From Exophiala sp. HKRS030 (Eukaryota > Ascomycota > Eurotiomycetes > Chaetothyriales > Herpotrichiellaceae), in the NCBI GenBank assembly GCA_023897205.1, contig JAHWDD010000007.1, forward strand, positions 3,286,001 through 3,350,000: DNA of 64,000 bases. The letters are read 5' to 3'. This document shows positions 47,578 to 59,573 of this stretch, piece after piece (positions within the stretch are counted from its first letter, which is position 1; each line of letters opens with the position of its first letter). The notes under the pieces were generated by a model. The model was given only the letters and a program-made list of their open reading frames with translations, was not told the origin of the DNA and did not search any database. Both the position numbers and the translations under genes were made by a program.

Positions 47578-48659
47578 TCATCTCTTGTTGTTTCCTCTCA
47601 TTCCCAAGATCTGGACGAATCGAACGAAGATGTTGATAAAATCCAGTTCTAGACTGACACTCTCGTTAACGACGTCCTTCCTCACCAAACCTCGCTCGCT
47701 CATGCGTGCATGGTGAAGAATCTTCTGGACATCATATAGGGTAAATCCACCGAAGACGGCGAGACCACCGTACAGCCAGATGTTTTCAGTCCAAGCCAAG
47801 GTGCGGACGGCAGTGGCGGGTAGGACAAGAGGAGCGAAACCGGAAATGGCGACGATAGCGACGCCTGCGAGGAGAGGGCCGCCAAGATATAGGTATTTCT
47901 CTTGCTTGGCTGTGGCTCCAACAAATGCGATCGAACCCATCATGCCGACGGTGTAAAGACCAGCTCGGGCGAGGATGGCAGGGTTCATGAACATGAGGGG
48001 GAGAGGATAGCGGCTTGAGCGACGTTGAAGGCGGTCCAGAAGGCGTATTTCTGCACATAGCTATTGCAGCGTTAGCGAATGGTCCTTCTCATGTTGGTTC
48101 TTGATACTTACTTATCCGGGTGTGTTTGAAATGTGCCGTACATGGTGCCGATAGATGCTGCCAGAGAAACACCAATTACCAACCATGGGTTCGCAGACAT
48201 TAAACGATAGCTCCAGCCACTGGTGTGTAATGCGCGGGCGGCGACACCAATGATTCCAACACCGAGACCAGTGTGCATAAATGTTTGATTGAGATATTCT
48301 CTCTCAAACAGCGGCATTCCACCGTCTTCGCGAGTTTCACGGTTGAAGATCATGTTGGTGGCAACAATGGTTCCGCCGATGAGCGCTGCACCATAAAGAA
48401 GGCGTTGAGTCAAGTTTCCCTGCGAAGTGGGATTGGCTGGTTGGTATGCGGGTTGCTGATATCCTCTTCGGAATCCATTTCGGAGTGCATTTGACTTGAG
48501 CAGAGACTGAGCGTTGATCACAGGTCTAGCGTTGAAGGTAGTATTGGTTGACGCTTTCGCGGGTGACGAGTGAAAGGATCGGATAATGGCGGAGGGTTTA
48601 CTGAGTTGCTTGAAGGCTTGCGCGGAGACCGCGAACGGCCTCCTCAGAATAAAGGACAT
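47578..48659 (-). CDS. Mitochondrial Bax-inhibitor-family protein (GHITM/TMBIM5-like), with one apparent frameshift
   Basis: An inner mitochondrial membrane protein of the TMBIM family; GHITM members shape cristae and act in calcium or proton exchange. Exon 1 (48112-48659) begins with a presequence (MSFILRRPFAVSAQAFKQLSKPSAIIRSFHSS). It continues with helices such as RLLYGAALIGGTIVATNMIF and GLGVGIIGVAARALHTSGWSYRLMSANPWLV. Exon 2 (47578-48060) starts YVQKYAFWTAFNVAQAAIL. At a G5 run (47997-48001, C5 in the coding strand) the frame shifts. One added base gives ILSPLMFMNPAILARAGLYTVGMMG and 343 residues, very close to the usual length. The C-terminus GFTLYDVQKILHHAR to LELDFINIFVRFVQIL is the hallmark of the family. 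Exon phase also demands the extra base. Confidence 0.92.
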
Positions 48660-49035
48660 GGTAAATATGAGCTACCGCTGAGTGGAAAATTGTTTTGGAG
48701 ATGATGAATGGAAGAAGAGGGAGGAAATAATCGATGGGACGCAGGCAATATAGCTTTGGTAGACGAAGTGGCACTGGAATCGATGGTCACTTCGAGAAGA
48801 TGACGATGCGTTCAGGTTAAGTTTAGTCAAGTCACGTGAAAGGTCTTTTGAAGAACGCTATTGGCTATAGTAGAAGATATAACGTCACGTGGCTTCGGAG
48901 TTAAAAGATGCTTTCTTTCGCCTCCAAGTGCTGAGGATCCTACAGACAAACTGTTGCCATTCGATATGCCGCACAAACCCAAACTCGCCATCTCAGCACT
49001 GCTGAGAAACTCTCGGTAAACCTGTCTGTGTGGTC
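48660..49035. promoter_or_regulatory. Promoter of the Bax-inhibitor gene with two TCACGTG sites and a CCAAT box
   Basis: A perfect TCACGTGA lies at 48832-48839 and a TCACGTG at 48885-48891. Between them, at 48860-48864, is ATTGG, which is CCAAT on the coding strand. All are 170-235 bp upstream of the start. CACGTG elements are bound by bHLH factors (Cbf1 or USF type), and CCAAT by the Hap/CBC complex. Actual binding is inferred. Confidence 0.5.
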
Positions 49036-50931
49036 TCAAGGAATATATCGGAATTCAGGATGGTGATGTCCCAGGTCTCTCTTCTGACCCTCGTCCAAAC
49101 CTTCTAGGCGGTGGTTTCGCTTACCAGCATCGCGCACTCGGTTCTCACGCATGTTATACGCAATACCTGTGCTTGCTAGGCACAGAACGATGATCTGGGC
49201 CCCAAGATTGATCGAATGGCCAATTGGGTATCGTGGAGCATCTCGGACGAGATATGTCCAGCTGTAAATTGTCAGCATTTTTTGTAATTTTCCGCATATG
49301 AAAGATCCAACGTACGTTGCTAAAACGCCACCTAGAGTTCCAACACTCACGATATACGCGGTGGCAATGGCACGCACTGCTGGTCCGGACGAATCTGTAG
49401 ATCGTTAATATAGAAAATCTTCAGGTCTCGGATTGATACATACTATTGATGCCCCAGGACGTGAAACCAGGACCGCCAGGGAATGCTCCAATAGTGATAA
49501 AATATACTGCCATGTATCGGATGTTCGCATTTGTGTTCCATCTGAGTATTGAGAAACCGGCGATGGGAAGGAACGTTGCACAAGCCAAGAAGATACCACG
49601 CCTGCGAGTCTTGTCGCTCACATAGGCGATCAGGATGGCAACCAAACAAGCACAGACGTATGGAGGCACTGAATACAACTGCGCTTTGGTGGCAGTCCAG
49701 CCCAAATCGTTGAGAATAGTCGGCAAGAAAATTGAAAGACCTTGAACGGTGATATTGATCATGAAGAAACCCATCGCTGCGATGTTGTTGTTGATGTTGA
49801 AGATGGCGGCTTTGATATGTTTCCACTGTACCTTCTCATGAGGATCCTGCGCAGTCTCAGTCAAATGTTCAATATCGAATTCTACTCCACCACTCACCGC
49901 TCTGTGTTCTCGGATCAACCTTTCATTGGCGATATATCGTTCGCGGTCGGTGAGAAATTTGCAGGTTTGAGGGTTGGATGGCATTACAAAAGGTGCCATG
50001 GCAGCGAATATGCAAGTGAGCTATCTTCGATCAGTACTTCTCTTCGTATACCGAAGTTGGTTTTCTTACCACTCCTTCGAAGAAGAAGATATTCCTCCAA
50101 CTAGAGAACGCCGTTAGGATTCAGACATGTTGAAATATGGGTTTGCAGAAGAACTTACGTATGAATTGGCGTAGACTCTGTTCCCCATCGTGGAATACGT
50201 CTGCACACATCAGCTTCATATTCACATAGATGACAAGAATTACCCACGCGAGGGCTGTTGCGAACAGACCGCCGAAGGCACCGGCAATCGAAGCAGCCGA
50301 GATAAAGATACCGATTCTGAAGTATAGCTCTCGTCGCTTGTAGAATGTCGACAGGTAGAACGCAATACCTGGCATCGTGCCACCTTCAAACACTCCCAAA
50401 AATGCTCTGGCGACGCAAAGCTGATCAAAATTCTTGACGAAAGCTGTGCAGATGGAGACAAAGCCGAAGCCCACCACAAGAGTCGGGATATAGATTCGAG
50501 GTCCGATATGCTTAAGCAGGATGTTGGATGGCACTTCCACCAAGAGGTACACGATGTAAAAGACGCTCAAGGCCCAATTGAATCGATAGCCAACCAGGTG
50601 AAGATCTTTTGCCATGCCTTGAATACGAGCATTTCCGATATTGGCACGGTCCAAGAAACAGAACAGATATCTTAAAGAATGCTTTGTTAGTTGACAGTAT
50701 AACAGTACGTAGACATCAAAAGTCTTGCGAGGTGATATGAGTGGAAGAGCTATGAAGGACCTACAAGATCGTGACCACGGGTACAATCCGACGATCGATC
50801 TTTCTCCTAATGACAGTTTCGTCCGCATCGGTCCAGTCTACCTCATCGCTAGACCCTTCACTCTCCTTATTAGGGTCAAGTTCGAAGTGGTCAAAGGCAG
50901 AAGCCTTCAAAGTCGCTGTTGGGGCTGCCAT
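49036..50931 (-). CDS. Major facilitator transporter, Dal5/TNA1 (anion:cation symporter) family
   Basis: There are seven exons (minus strand): 50765-50931, 50248-50670, 50159-50200, 50070-50100, 49444-50020, 49316-49394 and 49036-49261. They give 514 residues with every phase consistent. Exons 3 and 4 are only 42 and 31 nt. The signature YLFCFLDRANIGNARIQGMAKDLHL starts the first helix pair. RAFLGVFEGGTMPGIAFYLSTFYKRREL is the typical motif of the nicotinate/pantothenate/allantoate group. FFFEGVLTCIFA and FPGGPGFTSWGINNSSGPAVRAIATAYIVSVGTLGG follow. The protein is probably a plasma-membrane proton symporter for an organic acid such as nicotinate. The donor of intron 2 (GTGGGT) is weak but is the only one that yields RIPRWGTESTPIHTWRN. 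No frameshift is needed. It is the second member of this family in the window. Confidence 0.9.
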
Positions 50932-52886
50932 AGTGTCGCGATCCTCTCAACGAAAAGGTATAACGACAAGCTCGTGATGAATTCTGAACAACGAAGGGTC
51001 AAAACATGAAGATCGTCATGGGGACGAGAGCGAGGCCTGTGGTTCTTTTATTTAGGCTGGAAGCGAACTCCCCCCATGTTCGGGGGCCCACACTTTTGGA
51101 ATTTTTTTCGACCTTCTCTAGCGGTCATGGTCCCAGGTCGACAAGGCTTTGCCTACATCTCCGCAGATTGCAAACGTGTTCACCCCGCCGGATGCAGCAC
51201 CCCGGACCCATCTACCGGTCGTGGAAAGCACAGTACGGAGTAGGCCTCAGTGCAACCATGATTCTCTGGGGTCGAAACTGGGATTGCCAAAGAGCAAAAA
51301 CCGTTCAAAGGTGGTACTCTCGTTAGAAGCCTGGAGTCGCAGGGGTTTTGGGTGGCCAAGCAATAAATCAGGCTTGGAAGCTGGACGGTGTGGTGGTTTC
51401 TATAAGCCCACTGGTTGCACGCTACGCCATCAGGCTTGGCCTTCCGGGGTGATTAACGCATTAGGATGCGGGAGGATGGAGCTTATCCATGCCGTCTGAG
51501 CGCTGACTGAGCTTCTGCTTGACTGCCGATAATGCACGCTTATCCAGTCGGTGATTTTGGGACTGGAACAAACCTGATGACTGAGGTATATTCGCAGAGA
51601 TATTACGAGGTCTTCAGGCAGTTTGTTGGTTCAGTAGATCTATGTTGTCCTTACCTGATGGGGGTTCTGCCAGCACGGTCAGGTCAGTCGCTTTCCATTA
51701 CCTCAGATGGCTTGTCCTTTTGGTGTGCTATTAGTTAGTCTTTCTGTCTACAAATGGTCTGACATTTCAGACCGGGGCCATATGAGGGCAACGCTTCGAT
51801 CAGATCAGATTCAATTGCCGTAAGGCCGATAATGATAGGACGTCGTGGACGTCCAGACAGTCTCCGTCGTGCCGCGTGACGAAAGCGACGTCAATGCAAG
51901 GGAAAAGGGTCCCTTGGCATGGAGCATCGAGTTTCGGCAGTTGTTTGTACTGCTCACACTCTGGACTCTTCTAGATCTGCCGAATATATCTGTCGTGGTT
52001 TGATGGCATTCCCAAGCTAGCCCATGCGCAATCTGTTAGTCCATTCCCAGCATTCAGGCACTTTCGGTTTTCTCCATGGGGAATCGAAGCGTAATTGTCC
52101 ATTGAATAGCATGAACTCCCGAAACCTGTAGCAAGCTATCAAACCTTTCATGAACGGCCAATTCTCGGACTTGGCGCGCGCCGCGGATATACTATGGAGA
52201 CCTAACATGATGCCCCATATCGAAGATACTCAATTCTTATTTCTTTACACAGTTTTTTATGCTTGACGCCGTGCGATGTTTGCTGAGAAACAATATGCCG
52301 ACCTCATTACGCCGAAAGCCGAAGTACGACAAGATGGAGCAGTCCAGGTCACGGACCGAGACTGCTGATATGGGCATCGTGTAGGCGAGATGCAGGATGT
52401 GCGGATTCTTTATTCGTCCACTGCACCGGCTGATATGGACTTGTACCTCCGCCATTAGCAACCCCAAGTGGCAAATAAGGCCAGTCAGACTTCCCGAATC
52501 AAAACCAACGGAGCTGTGAAGGTCGGCATCGCTCTACCTCTTTTTGTGCCAAGCGGCCTGAGTTGATAGCCCACAAGATAACTCGGACAGTCCACATTGA
52601 AATGGGGTTTCTCTTCATCAATGGATCTTCCTGTGAGTTACGGCTGCGAGTTGCATGGCAGACCACATCTGCTGGATGTCTTGACAACAACCGCTCGTTT
52701 CCATCGCTCACCTCAGAAAAGACGCATAGGCTTTCCCATATTGGTTTTGAGACTTAGGGACTGATACTATTGATCGAGTCTTCAATAAGGAGGACTTGAT
52801 GGCCTTGCCTGTGTCGTGTCGAAGTGGTAGCTAGCCCAGCCTGTGCTGACAATTCCTAGACAGTATAGAAGCGTCGACGACGTAGC
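50932..52886. other. Long intergenic region, nothing recognised
   Basis: About 2 kb between two genes on the minus strand; it should hold the permease promoter and the CGI121 3' end. It contains C6 and G5 runs near 51066-51085. No coding region is supported. Confidence 0.45.
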
Positions 52887-53596
52887 TTATGTTGCACCTC
52901 TCAGAGCCATCAAACCCAAGATCTGGGTCTCAAGGTCGTGAAGCGACTGACTCTGGCTGTCGAATGTACCGTTTGCCTTACCATTCACACCACCCGAAGC
53001 TGCCGGACTGATCTTGTAGATTTTCCTTATGCGGTTGAGATCGGAGAACGATGCTATTGTTGCGTTGTCGAAGGCTACTTCAGTGCCTTTTATGTGCTCG
53101 GAGAGATGTCGTGCAACAGATTCCTGCGTTACATCCGGCGTCGTCGCGACCTTGAGAACTAGTAAATTGGTCGTCGTGTCGCTCACTCCAAATCTTCGAA
53201 AAGCTTCACCGATCTACTGTCGTCAGTACAGACGCTCTGCGCTCCGATGGAGATAACACACATTGTTGTTCGAACTGAGGCAGAACACAATCTCCGAGTG
53301 AACATTCCTTGACTTCAACCGCTCATTAAGATGATCATTCAAAGCACGAAATGCCGCGGCTAGGACATGCTTCGTAGACACAAGCTGAAGGGAGTTAACA
53401 TGACAATGTCTTCTCACGCATGTGACTCTGTGTGTGTCCGGCTTACCATGGTTGCATCGATGAAAGCATATTCAAAGTCTGTGTTCCCGGCGAGTAGCTG
53501 TTCCCTCAAAAACGGCGCGTTAGTAACATCGCGATAGGTTACCACGTACACTGGCAATTCGGCAGGGATGTGGGCTATTTGAATGGTTTCCACCAT
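52887..53596 (-). CDS. CGI121: EKC/KEOPS complex subunit Cgi121
   Basis: An accessory subunit of KEOPS, which makes the universal t6A modification of tRNAs and affects telomeres and transcription; it contacts the Bud32 kinase and tRNA. There are three exons (minus strand): 53447-53596, 53262-53384 and 52887-53213, giving 199 residues with all junctions at phase 0. Family features are the N-terminal strand and [43 protein letters not shown]. They continue with [41 protein letters not shown], the conserved core, and a C-terminal segment with [11 protein letters not shown]. No frameshift is needed. The start ATG follows directly from the open frame and matches typical fungal starts. Confidence 0.93.
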
Positions 53597-54746
53597 CCTG
53601 GAAATTTGCTTGGCTCGAGGATTAGAAACAATTTAGGTATTCGCAGGTGTGGTACAATGATTTATTGTGAGTGCTTTTGATTGTATGTGTTCAGCTCTAA
53701 TGTTGAACAGCTTCAGGCTTGTGGTGTCAACATATTCATTCATGGTTCAGGTCATTGATGTCTGTCCAAAGATACGCTGCGTGGGGACTGGATGCTTGGC
53801 GCCGAGGAGATAAACCAGGTTGTGGCTAACCACGCTCATAGCATATAAACAGCGCGAACTACAACCACTGCAGTGCTTGACTCTAACTTTAGCTGCACAA
53901 TGTCTCTGGGTCCTTGGTTACCTATGTGGACTTGAGTCCGATGACTGCTCAAGTTAGCAGTGTCCATGTGAGAAAGCACATCTTTATATTCGACCATAGT
54001 AACAGAATCTACCCCCATGAGACGATGCGAAAGCTCCCTGTCATTTGGAACGGCGCAGTGGGCACATTCCAGTCGTTACATTTACCACCAGAGCCAATAG
54101 AAAAGAGAGCAAGAAGCTCCAGAGAAGCTTCTACGACCATTCTTGAGTCGTGACCTGTCCGCGGGGTGAATGTTTCCGAAGCGCTTGACGCACTGACTTG
54201 GAAGATGGAAATTTGGCCGCGCACCTGTCAGGTACTTGCGAGAAGGGCACAAATATCGAAGGGGCGAGTACTTTAAGTACATGTCTGCGGACACGGAGCT
54301 ACAGGGCGCCCTCAAGTTCGTGATGGTTGGCACATTTCGACTTTCGATTTGATACTCCTCGGGCCGAGATCTTGTGGACTCTGAGCATGGGATGTTCACG
54401 CGCAAATTCCTGGACTGTTTGCCTGTAAATACGAGACGAACTTTGCAAAGATGTTTTTGGCAATTGGGCCTTAAATGGTTTTAAATGAGAAGTGCTATTT
54501 ACAAGCAGTGTCATGCTAGCTGGGCAATCTTTCGCATTAAATTTGGTCTAGCAAATGCGCCAAAAATGGCTCGTTGATTTTTCAAAGCAACTTGCTATAT
54601 CGATTGTGTAGATTGGATGTCCTTGGCCGATGCTGCCTGAGTATTGGTGTTGGCGTCGCATGGTCTTTTCTACCATGGATCTATATATGCAGTCGCTAGG
54701 TGTTCTTGAACGGCCATATTGCGTTGCGCAAACGAGTGTTGAGAAC
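53597..54746. other. Intergenic region between CGI121 and the permease
   Basis: About 1.15 kb; both neighbours are on minus. Short frames exist on both strands without recognisable features. It probably contains the CGI121 promoter and the permease 3' end. Confidence 0.45.
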
Positions 54747-57005
54747 TCAGGCACTCTTTCGCACATACTCGACGGGGCCGACGTAGTGGTGTCTCGCCGA
54801 CACTACATAATAGATAGCGCCAATGATAAGGGTCCCACCGAATGCTAAGCTGGACCAGTTCATTGTCTGAGGAGTTGGATGGTTCATTCCGGGGAAGAAA
54901 CTCATCACGAAAGCGAGGGCTAAAAAGGCCAGTGCGCCAATATTGATAGGAAGACCAAAGCGTCCGAGACTAAATGCCGACGGGAGGAGTGGTTCACCAC
55001 GGAATCTTCGGAGAGCGAGGCAGGAGATGGAGATGAAGTAGGATGACAACAGTGCGGCCAGACCTAGCGACAAGATCTGGTTAAAGGCGACAGTCGAGCC
55101 GATGTTGACCAGGGAAAACAGGACGGAGAAGGCGATGGTGAATAGAATTGCTAGCAAAATCAGTACGTTTTCCCTCTCGACCGCAGTCGTAATCAGATTT
55201 GGTTATGACCTACAATTTATTGGAATCTCGAAGCGGGGAGACACGGTCGCGAACCACGTGTGGAACGGAACACCGCCATCTCGAGCAAAGGCAAATAGTT
55301 GACGCGATGCAGTGGCCATGTTGGTCATGCCGTTTGCAATGGCGGACACGACCAAGATACATGACATGGCAGTTGCTCCACCCTTTGAGCCTGTGGCATT
55401 GTAGAAGACTTGGATGAAAGGATATCCAGTCGGGGTTGAGAGCACACTCTCAAGATCTCCCAAAGTGTCTGAATAATTGCGTTAGCAAAATGAGAAGCTT
55501 CGAAACTTTCCGTCCATCTTCAATGAGATTCACTATTGATAGGCGGTCAGGTAGAGCTTACAGCAGAAAGTACTATACGTTTGTTAGTTTATGGTCTGAT
55601 AAATCACGAGGATCAATGCGACGCAAAGGGAACTCTCAACATTTCCTGCTTTGACCGTAAAGTTGAGGAATCATAGATCTCAATTTCTGACATGATCAAC
55701 CACGCCGGTGAGATCCTGTGACAGACTCATCCATAAAATCAAAGCAGAACCTGTCCGAGAAACTGCCTGCGCTTTACTGGATAGACTTACATCAGCATAA
55801 CGAAACCCAGAGCGCCGTTGACAACTGAAGTCCAGATCATGACTTTTGGCAGAGTCCTTGAGGCATCTTTTAGCTCTTCTGCCATGTGCACGGCAGCATC
55901 TGCACCGAGGAACGCAACAACTGGTGTGATCAAGCCGACCAAAGTGGCGAGGCCAGCTGTAAAGCTTGTCAGCTCCCACGAATGAATGTGTGCAGGATAT
56001 CACGTACTTGAGCCCCATCCTCCTCCGTCGGCGAAGACAGTCCAAATCTCATGAGAATCTCCGCGTGGACCAAGAACCCAGAGAGGTACCAGGATACAAA
56101 TGAAGCCTCCAAGATGCAAGCAAAGCACCAGACCTTCAACAAGAGGGAGGTGTTTGGCTAAGAATGTATTGAAAAAGGCGACAAAAGTGACAATGGCGAT
56201 CGTCAACAAGGTCCCGTGCCATCTTTCATAGACGTAGCTGTCGTTGTTGAGGACGATTAGGCCTTGGATTTCAGTAGCAGCCAGAAAGCAGCCAATGGAT
56301 ACACCACTTTGCCAGCCTAGAGAACATAGCCAGCCAACAACAAATGATAGACCTTTTTGGTAGCTGCGTGGTGCAAATTCTGAGATCCAGTGGTATTGTC
56401 CTCCTACACAGGAGTCAGCCATCAAGTCGCGGGGATATAGCCACGTTCTTCGACTCAGTACGAGGCCGCCGTAAGGTTGCTTCGAACATCGGAGATAGTG
56501 CCAAGAAACGGGATCACTGACCAGCAGTCGGCGCCATCGATGCCATCTCTGCCATTGATATATTGACGAACCCGAAGAAAACAACAACGATGATATACAA
56601 ATAAATAAGGCCAGCAGTCCCACCATTTCCAAGGCCGAAAGCAACGGTTCTGAAAGTCGAAATAGTCAGGCAGATGTCCACAGGTGGAGCGAAGTCCACG
56701 TGGAGGATGATCAGAACCTACCCGAGCAAGGCTTGCCATGTGTTCATCAAAATCATGGCAAAGCCAAAAATGGAAAGAAAACCAAAGTTGCGCTGTAGAC
56801 ATTGAACCGTTAGTTAGTTGCTCAATCGTGATAAGAATGTCAATAGAGATTGATTCAAGAGATGTACCTTGAACAACTGCTGCTTGCCCATACGCTTCAT
56901 GTCCTCGATATCCCTCGACGTCCCCCGCTTCTCCGGCAACAATTCGCTGCCTCCATCATGAACGGCGTCATGATTTGAGGTCACCGCATCAACTGACTTG
57001 CTCAT
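54747..57005 (-). CDS. Amino-acid/choline/GABA permease (APC superfamily)
   Basis: There are eight exons (minus strand): 56868-57005, 56722-56792, 56522-56649, 56008-56403, 55791-55956, 55562-55572, 55214-55468 and 54747-55150. They give 522 residues with exact phases. Typical blocks are RNFGFLSIFGFAMILMNTWQALL, MAEMASMAPTAGGQYHWISEFAP, AFLGADAAVHMAEELKDASRTLPKVMIW and NMTNMATASRQLFAFARDGGVPF-like sequence. FNQILSLGLAALLSSYFISISCLALRR and YYVVSARHHYVGPVEYV follow. The protein is a plasma-membrane or vacuolar permease for GABA, choline or another amino compound. The sixth exon is only 11 nt (55562-55572): joined, it gives FVMLITFCYTLGDLESVL, the expected helix. The flanking introns are 218 and 93 nt. 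Without it the junction would be out of frame. It is divergent from the rhodopsin-domain gene. Confidence 0.92.
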
Positions 57006-58103
57006 GTTGGAATGTTTGAACAAAGCTCTACCTGACGGGAGCTATCTAGACTCTGGGCAGAAGTGACTTGTTGGGGAGACGGTTATCCCAAATGTAAAGG
57101 AAGAGTAAATAAGAATGGACGACGCTGGGCAAGAGATTGGCTTTCTGTGAAACCAGCCACGCGCCGGAGGAACAGGTCCCCAAACTATGCAGATCTGGGT
57201 GTTTGGTGCTAAGCTCCACCCCATGCCAGACCGCCCGTGTACTCATTCCAGAGGTACAGGTGTCCAGGGATCATATCGCGAACCAACGATCACTAATGGA
57301 GTACTTGTATCAGTAGAACTCAATTAGTGTGTAGTGCTGCTGCATGGGTTTGCGCCCCCGTCCGGAAGAGCTGCGTTGCTTGCCATCTAGGTGCTTGCTG
57401 GGAGGATGATTCCCCTTGGAGCGGGAAAAGGAATCCACTGACCTGACATGAAGTTAAAGCGAGGGCCCACTTTGACAAGTGAGATGTCCAAGGCATGCCC
57501 GGAGGCGACGGCCCGTGCAAAAGGGTGCTGACTGGCGTGACGAACTCTAGCGAAAATCTACCAAGTTCAACCGACTGGCAAGGGTGTCCTTGGAAACAAG
57601 AGAAACGAACTCCGCACTAATACACAGGTGGTGAGATCTGCGTCCACCAACGACCCAATTTTTAAAGTGTGGAAACATACCTATCTGGGGCCCTGCCATC
57701 CCTTAGTGCGTTGCCTTTTCGTCACATTTCCGGGTCCTCTCAGTGCCGATTTCTTGACCAGAACTTACGGGCTTGTCGAGCCTACGTACAGGCCAATAGC
57801 AATATGTCAAGGGCGCCGCCATCTCCTTTGGCCGGTCCTCAAGGGGTCGCGACAGGGACAAGGTGCCCATCTGGGACTGGCCCTTGTTGTCCTAGATAAC
57901 TCACCTCCGGAGCCTTTGAGGACTTTCACTGGGGCTGGTTCGACTCTGTAGCAGAATATTTGCGCAATCATGCAACAAGATATATCCTAAGTGGATGTTC
58001 TTCAGACTGCCCTCATCGCTTCTCTTCATATGAGAATGTGATTTTATTCCTCGTTCCACATACACAGTCAGGGCCATTGTTTTACTTGTTCAAATTTGTG
58101 GAG
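57006..58103. other. Divergent promoter region, nothing recognised
   Basis: About 1.1 kb between two divergent start codons. Some short open frames occur on plus near 57630-57950 but have no recognisable features or splice partners. Confidence 0.45.
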
Positions 58104-59573
58104 ATGGCTGATCCCACGACCTCGGGGACCGGTGGCTAGTCGTCAGTGACGTGGACCATCGGGGTATCATTGTTGTCGTCGCCATCATCTGCTGTGCCTA
58201 TGTGCCGATGATTCTTGCACTGAGAGGCGTCATTACTCGAAGAGATCTGGGCGTCGACGACTGGCTTGCGGTCGCTGCGTCTGTAAGAATTTCCACTCAT
58301 AGTCATGTCACACAGGCTGATCTGATCGAATTTAAAAGGTTACCGGCGTACTGCAATATGTGATGGTCTTTGTGGCTGTTTCACACGGCCTAGGACAGAC
58401 ATATGACGAGGTCAGCGAATCAGATGCCAAGTCAATAGGCAATGTACGATTCCTTCGATGCCTCTCAGAGATGGAGAATTCTAATACTGGATTTTCAGAT
58501 GACCATCGCCGCGAATGTCCTATTCTTCTTGACGGTTGCTCTGACTAAAGCGTCGGTTGTGGTTCTTTGTCGCAGGTTGTTCACGCTCAGTATGAAAAAA
58601 CAACTTCTTTTATGCGATGCTTTGGTCGGCATATGCGCACTCTGGGCAATCGGATCGATTCTTGGTGTCACGATCCAGTGCAGTGCGCTGGAGCAAATTG
58701 GTTACAGAACGTCCTTTTGTACCAGCATGGTATGTGCCAATCGTTGTCGTCAGGCTTCTAGGATTTAATACTGACTTGCCTAGACCACTCGTTGGACGGC
58801 CATTGCGATTTTCGATGGCATTACAGAAATCGCCATATTCGTCCTGGCCGTGATCGTAGTGAAGCCGCTTCAGATGGCATTTGATCGCAAAGTCACAGTG
58901 ATCCTATCTTTTGCACCCAGACTCATGTGAGCCAACCTCGGAGGAAAAATTTATTGTTTGTCCAGAATCATTGCCTAACATCAATAGTATCATCATTCTC
59001 GTCGGCCTGCACGTGCAAGCCATCCAAAACACGATAGATTCGGCCACTCCTGACGTTGATCTGTCGACGCCGACAACATACCAACAAGTGCAGCTCATCT
59101 TTGCGATCGTGACAGCGGCTCTACCCGCATTACATCGATGGCTCCGGAAGTTCAACACCAGCATGGGCAGTACTTGGATGCAGACGACAATGTCACAAGG
59201 TCACAGTGCCCTATCCGGTGATAACCAGTCGCGAAGCAAGAGAGACATCCCATTGAAATCGCTGAACGCGTCTCAACTGAGCAAGAACCACGACAGAGTC
59301 ACAGACGACGATCTCGACGAGATACACGATGTACAACAACCAGTGACATTCCGTCCGGATCAATCGTTCAACAACACGTCGGCGTACCGGACTCGTGATC
59401 AGTCAAACGACACAGATGCTCATTCGGGCTCTCACGAGAGTGTGAGCAGTGAAGCAAAAATCATCCGCAAGGACGTGGACTGGCACGTACGCTACGAGAG
59501 CATGGCAAATGGTCTAACTCCAGAAGTACAACCTGTGGGACGCTCGACGGGCTCGGACTACGCGGACAACTGA
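58104..59573 (+). CDS. Rhodopsin-domain integral membrane protein (Pth11-like/SAT4 family), with one apparent frameshift
   Basis: There are five exons: 58104-58282, 58339-58443, 58499-58729, 58784-58926 and 58988-59573. This seven-helix fungal protein family includes Pth11-like receptor candidates and is usually annotated as rhodopsin domain-containing. Seen here are RGIIVVVAIICCAYVPMILALR with the following RRDLGVDDWLAVAAS, VMVFVAVSHGLGQTYDEV, TIAANVLFFLTVALTKASVVVLCRRLF and TRWTAIAIFDGITEIAIFVLAVIVV. The C-terminal tail is long and hydrophilic (about 130 residues). The N-terminal start ATG 58104 and the first helix differ in frame by one base, at G4 58124-58127. One added G gives MADPTTSGDRWLVVSDVDHRG, and then all exon phases fit (414 residues). 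No CFEM domain is present, so ligand and role are unknown. Confidence 0.85.
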
